From the NCBI GenBank assembly GCA_947498815.1, contig CANMLU010000002.1, positions 434,001-498,000 on the forward strand: a stretch of DNA of 64,000 bases, given 5' to 3'. Below, piece by piece: positions 49,317 to 58,499 of the stretch (position 1 is its first letter; each line of letters begins with the position of its first letter). The DNA comes from an uncultured Aquimarina sp. (GTDB lineage: Bacteria > Bacteroidota > Bacteroidia > Flavobacteriales > Flavobacteriaceae). The notes under the pieces were generated by a model. The model ran no database searches. It saw only the letters and a list, made by a program, of their open reading frames with translations, and had not been told where the DNA came from. Both the position numbers and the translations under genes were made by a program.

Positions 49317-49407
49317 AAAAAAGAAGTGCTAATCAAGTCCAATTTCGGCCTTAATTAATACAAAATAAGCCTATTGCACTCTAATGCAAGTAACTTTTGA
49401 TTCGATC

Positions 49408-49422
49408 ATAGATACAATCTAT
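49408..49422 (+). promoter_or_regulatory. Possible OxyR-type half operator before katG
   Basis: ATAGATACAATCTAT fits ATAG-N7-CTAT, the OxyR half-site, and the arms ATAGAT/ATCTAT are an inverted repeat. It lies 84 bases before the katG start. The second half-site at the expected spacing is not evident, so this is suggestive only. Confidence 0.4.
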
Positions 49423-49463
49423 ACTATCAATTTTTATCTACAAAAAATTACATCTAATTTTAA

Positions 49464-51782
<2,319 letters not shown>

Positions 51783-51813
51783 TCTTATACCTATTGTATC
51801 GTATATTACTTAC

Positions 51814-51850
51814 AAACCCACTTAGTTATAAAAACTAAGTGGGTTTTTAT
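51814..51850 (+). terminator. Rho-independent terminator of katG
   Basis: Stem AAACCCACTTAGTT/AACTAAGTGGGTTT followed by a T run, 32 bases after the katG stop. Confidence 0.9.
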
Positions 51851-51869
51851 ATAATTCGCAACAAAATAC

Positions 51870-51959
51870 ATCAGTTCCGAAAAATGAAACTGGGATATCC
51901 TATCCTTGTGCCATTATTAATTTTAAACCACAAAAGATATGGCATTAGAGAATCTAATC
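51870..51959 (+). repeat. Gene leader, intact copy
   Basis: From CATCAGTTCC to the seventh codon of the next gene. It aligns without gaps to 58354-58443; TGAAACTGGGAT lies exactly 54 bases before the ATG in both. CTTGT, TATTAATTT and AAACC are shared. Confidence 0.75.
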
Positions 51960-52442
51960 AGCGTTACATTTACACAAGAAGAGTTAAACGAACTTACCAA
52001 AGGGTTGCAGATTGTAAAAAAAGTGTTATCGGGCAAAACCGTGAATCTTACCCCCGAACAACGAGGGCAATATGGTCGCATTGCCAATCAAAACAAATTG
52101 ATTGTCGACAAAGCCAAAAACTATATGGAGCAACATCCCGATTGGATCCCCAGGTTTTTGGACAAGGCAGAGTTTGATCGTGATTATACCACTCGCAAGC
52201 AAATCGAAACCCACGTGCAGCAATTGCAAAACCTATCACAGCAATTGGTAGACACCAAAACCCTGCTCGATCATGATAACTATACCAACTCCTTGAGTTT
52301 TTATCGTATGATGCGCTTTTTGGCCGGCGAAAACGAACCCGGTGCCAAACCCGTTTATGAGGATATGAAGGTATTGTTTAAACGTAATGGTAGTAGCAAT
52401 GGTAATACCAATGACAATGGTCAAGATACTACTGACGAATAG
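51939..52442 (+). CDS. Hypothetical helical protein
   Basis: 167 residues, no signal peptide or membrane helix. Mostly helical by composition (TQEELNELTKGLQIVKKVLSG, RKQIETHVQQLQNLSQQLVDTKTLLDH), ending in a disordered Asn/Asp-rich tail SSNGNTNDNGQDTTDE. No family recognised. It uses more C-ending codons (CCC, ACC, AAC) than most neighbours, which hints at different expression or origin. Its leader is duplicated, truncated, upstream of recQ 6.5 kb away, so the family may be multi-copy in this genome. Confidence 0.65.
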   Translation: MALENLISVTFTQEELNELTKGLQIVKKVLSGKTVNLTPEQRGQYGRIANQNKLIVDKAKNYMEQHPDWIPRFLDKAEFDRDYTTRKQIETHVQQLQNLSQQLVDTKTLLDHDNYTNSLSFYRMMRFLAGENEPGAKPVYEDMKVLFKRNGSSNGNTNDNGQDTTDE

Positions 52443-52453
52443 TTGAAGAAAAC

Positions 52454-52848
52454 GTCCTAAGAAAGTACTGCGTAAAAAATGAAGTGAATACAGCGTAAAA
52501 TTAAATTCGCAAAATCATACCTGTATCAACAATGTAGCTACTTCAATTGATCAGCATACGGCCCCAAGCCAGGTATAAGACTTCATTTAATTTAGCGTGA
52601 ATTAGATGTAAAAGTTTGGTTCTAAAAAGCCGTCAAATTGAGTGATTTTTCATAGTGACCTCTCGACTCCGCTCGAGATGACATGGAGAAAAATCGTATC
52701 GAAATTAGGCTTTTGCTTGAAAATTTACTTGTCTTCGATACAATCCCGATAGTTATCGGGATCACTCTGACTGACGTAAATTTTCTTATATCGAACTCAC
52801 GTTAATTTAGCGATATGAACAAAATTTTTAGCAGTACTTTCTTAAGAC
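52454..52848. mobile_element. MITE-like element with 18-bp terminal inverted repeats
   Basis: Left end GTCCTAAGAAAGTACTGC (52454-52471); right end GCAGTACTTTCTTAAGAC (52831-52848). The arms agree at 17 of 18 positions. Total length is 395 bases and there is no transposase gene. No clear target-site duplication is seen. The interior carries a hairpin-rich repeat also present at 58150. It looks like a non-autonomous element mobilised by a transposase elsewhere, but no full-length relative is in view. Confidence 0.6.
52593..52803 (+). repeat. Hairpin-rich dispersed repeat, copy A
   Basis: Nested inverted arms: CGTCAAATTGAGTG (52631) with CACTCTGACTGACG (52763), and GTATCGAA (52696) with TTCGATAC (52734). 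The outer right arm is CTTATATCGAACTCACGTT, and the outer left arm is decayed. Same order and orientation as copy B at 58150. It sits inside the MITE-like element. Confidence 0.7.
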
Positions 52849-52950
52849 TAGCTTTTCACATTTAAAACCCTCAACTTACTCCTCTCCCAGAGGGAGAGGA
52901 AACCAAATATCGAAGGATTTGGCGATGAAAAAAAGAAAGAGGAATCAAAA

Positions 52951-53260
52951 AGGTAGATCAAAGAGTCCTAAAAGTACTTCCAAGCGGTAACAAGGTAGCT
53001 CGAAGCATCAAAACCACATCTCGAAGTACCTATACAGGAGGTTCGAATTATCAAAAAGGTAGCGCGAAGCGATACTAAGGTAATTCGAACCACCTTTTTT
53101 TGGATCGACACCCATCTCCCTATCAAAAATAATCGGTAAAACATCGCCTCGAAGCTGTAATGTATCAAAAAGAAGGATCAAAAGATCAGATAGAAGCGAT
53201 ACACTATCGCTTGCAAGTACCAAATTATCAACTCGAAGGACTTTGGCGCGGCCTCGACCC
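52951..53260. repeat. Degenerate tandem array with a 21-bp period
   Basis: The motif TCGAAG or a one- to two-base variant recurs at 52958, 52979, 53000, 53021, 53043, 53064 and 53085, then 53149, 53170, 53191, 53212, 53233 and 53254. Spacing is 21 (once 22), and the gap between the blocks is three periods plus one base. The best units read GGTAGCTCGAAG followed by A-rich sequence. In one frame the first units give a heptapeptide x-x-Ser-Lys-x-x-x, interrupted by stops. Confidence 0.75.
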
Positions 53261-53493
53261 GGTATCGAGAGGGGTGCACCCCCTTATATAGTGGCCTTTT
53301 GGACTATAAATAATCAAGTTACTCTAGTAAAAAAGCAGTACTTTCTCATGATGTTTAAAAATAAAATGCTATTTTCACAACACCCCTACTTCACTTTGTA
53401 AACATCATTTTGTCATTTGTAGAGAATATGTAAACCTAATTGGGTTTATATAATTGTTATGCTTTATTTAGAATTAAAAACAAACACGATTAA

Positions 53494-55872
53494 ATGAGTG
53501 AAATATTTTCAAATTGGTTTAAAGTAGATTTGCACATTCATACTGATAAGAGTAATGTAACAAAAACTAATGATTATGATGGTGAATTTGATTTATCAAC
53601 ATTAAAAAGCAAGCTAATTGAAAATAAAGTAAAATTATTCTCATTAACTGATCATAACATTATAAATGTAGAATGCTACAAAGAATATTTTGAATCTTGG
53701 TCGGAAGGCGACCCTATTTTAATTATTGGTTGTGAATTTGATATTGAGGTAATACAAGACGATGGTAGTACTCGAACTTACCACACATTACTAATTTTTG
53801 ATGACAGCAATATTGAAATGGTTGAAGAGCTTTCAGACCTAATTGAAAGGCACTTTACTGACGCTGGAATTGATCCAAAGGATAGGAAAATATCACTCGA
53901 TGAAATTTTTGAATTGTTTGGGACGTATCACTTTTTCTACATTCCACATGCAGGTGGACACAAGAACATTATTGATGGCTATAAAGGAGCAGACATAACT
54001 AAAGCTCAAGAAATGGTTTTACTTATGGAAAGTGCTCATGAAAAGGTTAAAGAAAAACATAGAGAAAAGCATAGGCAGGGGTTTGACAAACTAAAAGACC
54101 CTGATTTTAGAGAACGAAAAGATGAAGCCTTTATAAATTTTTCCGACAATCACAATTGCTCTATTTATCCAACACCTAAAAGTGGAGCTGAACATAAATT
54201 TTATTGTATAAAAGGAGAACCTTCTTTTGAAACCTTACGATTTGCATTTATTGATCCAGAATCTAGAATAAAAAAACAATCTGAGGTTGACAGAGTAACC
54301 AATGTAAAAAAACATATTTCCGCTATAGATATAAAAGACGTAGAAAATATAGATGATAGCTTAATACAATTAAGCCCTAATATGAATGTAATTATTGGAG
54401 GTGCTTCTTCTGGAAAGAGTTTATTATTTAATATGATTGGTGAAAAAATTCAAGCATCTAAAAGAGATTTTCGCAAATATGGAAAGAACTCAGAAGGAGT
54501 TAAAATAAAAGCATCAAACAGCAATACATTTCAATCCAATTTACCTTTTAATGTAGATGAAGTAGTTTACATAAATCAAGGTGATATTGTGAGGTTTTTC
54601 GAAAAAGGTGATTTGAGTAAATTAGTAAATGACTCAGGAAAAGATGAGGAATTCACTCAATTAAAAAGCAAGTTAAACGAACAAAAAAGAGAATATATTG
54701 ACCAACTGGAGTCGTTTAAAAATCAATTTGATCGTTTCAACTCCTCATATAAAAAAGACTTTATATTAAGAGAAGATGACATTTCAAATATGTTGAGTGA
54801 TAAATTTCACTTTATTGACATTGATAATACTATTGATAATTATGACTTTGAAGACAAATATGAATTGCTTCAACAAATAGCTGATGATGTTGATGAATTT
54901 AAAAATGAAGAAATCTTTAATCTTGATAATGCAGAACTTGCCTTAACAGAAGGATTTGAAAATCTAATTTACAAGAAAAGAGTACTACTAGAAAATAAAG
55001 AGAAAATATTTAATGCAAGAGTCAACTTTTTAGAGAAGGTTGGAAATATAGTGAATGAAAAAAATGATGAACTAGAATCTTCATCAAGAGCAAAAAGTGA
55101 AGCTTTCAAAAGAAAATCAGTACTGATTGGATCATGTTCAAATATCTTTTCGGAATCAAATGCATTTAATGAACAATCAATTAATCTAGAGGATTACAAT
55201 TACAGTAATCAAGAGAAATTAGAAATAAATGAATCCGTAACTCTTGTAATAGAAGTTGAAAAAAAACAAGAATCTCGCAACTATATCATCAAATGTTTAA
55301 ATCAAGGCAAAAGTGCTGAGTCGATATACAAAAACTATTTAAAACTGATAAAAGATAATGATGGACTAAAAGATTATGGAACATATACTGATACTCGTCT
55401 TTTACAAAAGCTTAAGAAAGAATCTGAAGAAGTTATTGATCAATTTGAAAATCTAAATAATTACTTAGATTATGGAGATAATGGTAATTCAAAAAACAAA
55501 TCACCTGGTTATAACGCAGAAATGTATTTAAAAACAATTCTTGAACAAGACACCTGCAATCTGGTTATGATAGATCAACCAGAAGACAACCTTGGCAATA
55601 CATTTAAAAATGAAGATCTTATAAATTTATTGAGGGACTATAAATTCAAAAAACAAATCATACTTGTAACACACAATCCTTCCATTGTAGTTTATGGCGA
55701 TGCTGAAAGCATTATTCTTGCTCAGAATAAGCAAGGTCAAATTTCTTATCAACAATTAGTACTTGAAAATAAAGATTACCAAAAACAAATCATAGATAAT
55801 CTAGATGGAGGCAAAGTAATTTTTAATATGAGATCTAGAAAATACAACATAAAAAAACTTTTAAATTCATGA
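53494..55872 (+). CDS. PHP-domain plus SMC-type ATPase (TrlF/Ppl-like), probable defence protein
   Basis: 792 residues. The N-terminal PHP phosphoesterase domain has DLHIHTD (H14, H16), LTDHN, GCEFD and IPHAGG, the metal-binding pattern of the superfamily. An ATPase core follows, split by a long charged coiled coil (about 380-600): Walker A GGASSGKS at 302-309, Walker B with VMIDQPEDN at 691-699, and a switch His H727 in LVTHNPS. This is the ABC/SMC-like arrangement. The TrlF family and the Ppl anti-phage protein share this layout, as I recall. It overlaps the next gene by four bases (ATGA). The flanks are repeat-rich, and codons are very AT-rich. Confidence 0.88.
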   Translation: MSEIFSNWFKVDLHIHTDKSNVTKTNDYDGEFDLSTLKSKLIENKVKLFSLTDHNIINVECYKEYFESWSEGDPILIIGCEFDIEVIQDDGSTRTYHTLLIFDDSNIEMVEELSDLIERHFTDAGIDPKDRKISLDEIFELFGTYHFFYIPHAGGHKNIIDGYKGADITKAQEMVLLMESAHEKVKEKHREKHRQGFDKLKDPDFRERKDEAFINFSDNHNCSIYPTPKSGAEHKFYCIKGEPSFETLRFAFIDPESRIKKQSEVDRVTNVKKHISAIDIKDVENIDDSLIQLSPNMNVIIGGASSGKSLLFNMIGEKIQASKRDFRKYGKNSEGVKIKASNSNTFQSNLPFNVDEVVYINQGDIVRFFEKGDLSKLVNDSGKDEEFTQLKSKLNEQKREYIDQLESFKNQFDRFNSSYKKDFILREDDISNMLSDKFHFIDIDNTIDNYDFEDKYELLQQIADDVDEFKNEEIFNLDNAELALTEGFENLIYKKRVLLENKEKIFNARVNFLEKVGNIVNEKNDELESSSRAKSEAFKRKSVLIGSCSNIFSESNAFNEQSINLEDYNYSNQEKLEINESVTLVIEVEKKQESRNYIIKCLNQGKSAESIYKNYLKLIKDNDGLKDYGTYTDTRLLQKLKKESEEVIDQFENLNNYLDYGDNGNSKNKSPGYNAEMYLKTILEQDTCNLVMIDQPEDNLGNTFKNEDLINLLRDYKFKKQIILVTHNPSIVVYGDAESIILAQNKQGQISYQQLVLENKDYQKQIIDNLDGGKVIFNMRSRKYNIKKLLNS

Positions 55873-56225
55873 TTGAAGCAAACACGAAATTTGAAGACGA
55901 TAATTTGATAATTGATTTTAAAGGTCAGGACATCAGTGATAAACAATTAGAAATACCAATCGGCAATGATGTAAACTTTAAGGACTTGGTTGAATTCTTA
56001 ATTGAAGTAATTCCTGTTCAATCAAAAATAACTTTGACTAACGAACAAATTCCAGAAGGTGACAATGCCGACAAACTAAATATTATACAAGATACTGTTA
56101 ATGAGATATTTGATGAGTTTAATTCAAGCATAGACGAATTAATCTTAGAAGAAGAGGAAGATGAAGAAACAATTACTAAGGTTCAAGAAGGAAATTCGGC
56201 TGAAGACGACGACCTTCCATTTTAA
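55869..56225 (+). CDS. Small acidic protein with an SSB-like C-terminal tip
   Basis: 118 residues, strongly acidic. It begins four bases before the end of the PHP-ATPase gene, so the two are translated together. The body has short alternating segments (NLIIDFKGQDISDKQLEIPIG, VEFLIEVIPVQSKITLTNEQI) and then a Glu-rich linker EEEEDEE, ending in the last seven residues EDDDLPF. Bacterial single-stranded-DNA-binding proteins end in DDDIPF or DDDLPF, which binds RecQ, RecO, exonuclease I and others. No OB-fold is visible, so this is not an SSB itself. A role as adapter or decoy for the ATPase is inferred. Confidence 0.75.
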   Translation: MIEANTKFEDDNLIIDFKGQDISDKQLEIPIGNDVNFKDLVEFLIEVIPVQSKITLTNEQIPEGDNADKLNIIQDTVNEIFDEFNSSIDELILEEEEDEETITKVQEGNSAEDDDLPF

Positions 56226-56453
56226 AATAATAAACGAAGCTAGCGCTCGCCTGCGACGGGTGCCGTCAAAGACTTTAGAAATAAAAGGACCGATAACGCA
56301 GATTTATTCATAAACCTATTATTTTGATACATAGGAATTCATCTATTCGCTGCGCTCGGGTGCAATCCGTGAATCTTATTGCCAAAAAAATAAAACCTCC
56401 CGGTTTCAAAGTAAATAAAGTATATTTAGCCGCTCAAAACTTATGTGAAGCTT

Positions 56454-58124
56454 ATGTTATCTAAATTCTACAATTTCAAAAACTTTAAAGGAGATTTTAC
56501 GGGTGGACTTGTTGCAGGGGTAGTTGCGTTACCTCTTGCCCTGGCCTTTGGTGTACAATCAGGAATGGGTGCCACAGCAGGTCTGTATGGCGCGATAGCC
56601 GTTGGTATTTTTGCCGCTTTATTCGGGGGTACCGCAACCCAGGCCAGTGGTCCTACAGGTCCGATGACGGTTGTTTCTGCTACGCTGGTTGCTGCAGCCA
56701 TCGAGATGAACGGTACACTGGATAATGCCATGAGCATCATCGTAGTCACCTTTTTATTAGGTGGGCTTTTTCAAATCCTATTTGGGTTTTTAAACATTGC
56801 CAGTTATGTAAAGTACTTTCCGTATCCCGTGGTCTCCGGATTTATGAGCGGGGTGGGTTTAATTATCGTGATCTTACAACTATTTCCATTTGCTGGTTTG
56901 GATCCGTCTAAATCTACGGTAGCGGTTATTCAAAATTTACCCAAGCTTTTTTCTGAAGCCAATCTTTATGCACTAGCATTAGGTGGGGTCACCATTGTGA
57001 TTTATTATCTTTTTCCATTAATAACCAAGGCCATACCCAGTGCTCTAGTAGCCTTGATTGCAGCTTCTTTGATCGCCTATTTTACCAAAATGGATGTTCC
57101 CTTAATTGGTGAGATCCCCGCAGGATTACCTTCGCTTAAGTTAGGTGGTATCTTAGACATAGATCCCAGTGCTTTTGGGATGATCTTAGAATATGCGGTT
57201 GTACTTGCCGTACTGGGGAGTATTGATTCATTATTAACCTCGGTCATTGCAGATAATATGACCAAAACCCGTCATAACAGTAATCGAGAGCTTATCGGTC
57301 AAGGTATTGGTAATATGCTTGCGGCGATTATCGGTGGTATTCCAGGTGCTGGAGCTACTAAAGGAACGGTGGTGAATATTAATGCAGGGGGAAGAACCCG
57401 ATTGTCGGGGATCTTGCATGGTATCTTCTTGCTTGCCGTATTATTAGGCCTGGGGCAGCTGGCAGCGCATATTCCACTATGTGTATTAGCCGGGTTGCTG
57501 ATCCCAATAGGTTTTAAAATAGTAGATTTTAAAGGATTAAAACATCTATTAAAAGTACCCAGAGCAGATGCCATTGTGTTGATTCTGGTATTGTTTATTA
57601 CCACCTTTGGAAGTTTAATACAAGCTGTAGGTATCGGAGTAACTTTGGCATGTTTACTTTTTATGAAAAAGTCTGGAGATTTGAGCGAGCAGGGAATGGA
57701 AGTTGGAAATGTAAGCGATTTAGACGGTTCAAAACCCTGGCAAGACGAAATTGAGTTCTACGAAGCTTATAAAAGCAAAGTTATTATCAAGCACTTGTAT
57801 GGTCCTTTGTTCTTTGGCTTTACCTCATACTTTAAAGATCAGATAAAAGAGCTGCCAGACGATATTAATGCCGTTATTTTAAGAATGGACAGGGTTCCTT
57901 ATATTGACCAATCTGGGATCTATACCTTGGAGGATGTTATTTTTGACTTACGAGAACAAGGTATCGAAGTACTGCTTGTTGGCCTTAATACGCAACCCAG
58001 AGATATGTTAACAGCCGTAGATATCATTCCGGATCTGGTTCCAGAGGACGATCTGTTTGATGAGATCGAAGCCAGCTTTGTTTATTTACGAAAAAAATTT
58101 AAGCAGCAAGCTGTTGAGGCATAG
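56454..58124 (+). CDS. SulP family anion transporter
   Basis: 556 residues from the ATG at 56454 (a GTG three codons upstream is also possible). About 10-12 membrane helices carry the SulP signatures: GDFTGGLVAGVVALPLALAFG, a following ATQASGPTGPMT, and GSIDSLLTSVIADNMTKTRH. A cytoplasmic STAS domain (about 440-550) contains VILRMDRVPYIDQSGIYTLED. It moves sulfate, bicarbonate or a related anion across the inner membrane. Lack of a carbonic anhydrase neighbour leaves the substrate open. Its codon use is more GC-rich than that of the defence pair before it. Confidence 0.93.
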   Translation: MLSKFYNFKNFKGDFTGGLVAGVVALPLALAFGVQSGMGATAGLYGAIAVGIFAALFGGTATQASGPTGPMTVVSATLVAAAIEMNGTLDNAMSIIVVTFLLGGLFQILFGFLNIASYVKYFPYPVVSGFMSGVGLIIVILQLFPFAGLDPSKSTVAVIQNLPKLFSEANLYALALGGVTIVIYYLFPLITKAIPSALVALIAASLIAYFTKMDVPLIGEIPAGLPSLKLGGILDIDPSAFGMILEYAVVLAVLGSIDSLLTSVIADNMTKTRHNSNRELIGQGIGNMLAAIIGGIPGAGATKGTVVNINAGGRTRLSGILHGIFLLAVLLGLGQLAAHIPLCVLAGLLIPIGFKIVDFKGLKHLLKVPRADAIVLILVLFITTFGSLIQAVGIGVTLACLLFMKKSGDLSEQGMEVGNVSDLDGSKPWQDEIEFYEAYKSKVIIKHLYGPLFFGFTSYFKDQIKELPDDINAVILRMDRVPYIDQSGIYTLEDVIFDLREQGIEVLLVGLNTQPRDMLTAVDIIPDLVPEDDLFDEIEASFVYLRKKFKQQAVEA

Positions 58125-58149
58125 TCACTATGTCCTTCTTAAATAAAAA

Positions 58150-58332
58150 TAACGTGAGTTCGGTATAAGCACACTAAAGGCCAAAAACCGTCAATTCGAG
58201 TGTTTTTCCAGAATGAAATGAAGGAAAAAAGTATCGAGAATAGGTTTTTTGATAAGAAAATTACTGTTCTCGATACACTTCTCCTAAAGTCGAAGCACTC
58301 GAACTGACGTAATTTTCTTATACCGAACACAT
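58150..58332 (+). repeat. Hairpin-rich dispersed repeat, copy B
   Basis: Outer arms GTTCGGTATAAG (58158) and CTTATACCGAAC (58317) are perfect. Middle arms are CGTCAATTCGAGTG (58189) and CACTCGAACTGACG (58296), with one mismatch. Inner arms are GTATCGAGAA and TTCTCGATAC. All three nest, so the whole element could fold into one long hairpin. Same orientation as copy A. Confidence 0.75.
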
Positions 58333-58353
58333 CTTAAAATAAACAAATAACAT

Positions 58354-58443
58354 CCCAGTTTCATTTTTTGAAACTGGGATGTCTTATTCTTGTACAACTA
58401 TTAATTTAAACCGTAAAAAAATATGGTTTTAGAAAATCTTATG
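58354..58443 (+). repeat. Gene leader, truncated copy upstream of recQ
   Basis: Matches the leader and first seven codons of the gene at 51939 (MVLENLM against MALENLI), then diverges. The 54-base distance from TGAAACTGGGAT to the ATG is conserved. The left part forms a hairpin CATCCCAGTTTCA/TGAAACTGGGATG with a T5 loop. Confidence 0.72.
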
Positions 58444-58478
58444 TGTCTTAATAGTGTACTTTATTTATTTTCTAAAGC

Positions 58479-58486
58479 TATTTTTG
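58479..58486 (+). promoter_or_regulatory. Possible -7 box of recQ
   Basis: TATTTTTG, exact TAnnTTTG, 13 bases before the recQ ATG. No TTG at the normal spacing. The 5' untranslated region would be very short. Confidence 0.35.
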
Positions 58487-58499
58487 TTCCTTTGCCTCT

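Larger units (their letters stand above)
52443..53493. other. Gene-poor region rich in repeats before the defence operon
   Basis: 1051 bases with no credible gene. In order: a 395-base element with 18-base inverted ends; an isolated inverted repeat CCTCTCCC/GGGAGAGG near 52885; a 21-bp periodic array (52951-53260); a short palindromic stretch CTCGACCCGGTATCGAG and GGGGTGCACCCC near 53252-53281; and an AT-rich promoter region for the PHP-ATPase gene. A third AGCAGTACTTTCT, the terminal motif of the element, occurs at 53334. Confidence 0.7.
58125..58499. other. Intergenic region with hairpin repeat and leader copy
   Basis: 375 bases holding repeat copy B (58150-58332), a 13-base perfect hairpin (58351-58381), the truncated leader copy (58354-58443) and the likely recQ promoter (58479-58486). 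No gene. Confidence 0.7.

Noticed and set aside
51839-52177. 112-codon plus-strand frame overlapping the leader and gene at 51939
   Set aside because: Arg-, Gln- and Ser-rich out-of-frame product; the other frame has a sensible protein and its duplicated leader ends at that ATG.
52968-53223. Two minus-strand frames of 66-71 codons in the 21-bp array
   Set aside because: They exist because the repeat lacks stops in that frame; the composition is not protein-like and they overlap each other.
52951-53260. CRISPR array
   Set aside because: The period is only 21 bases with no alternation of constant repeat and unique spacer, and no cas genes are present.
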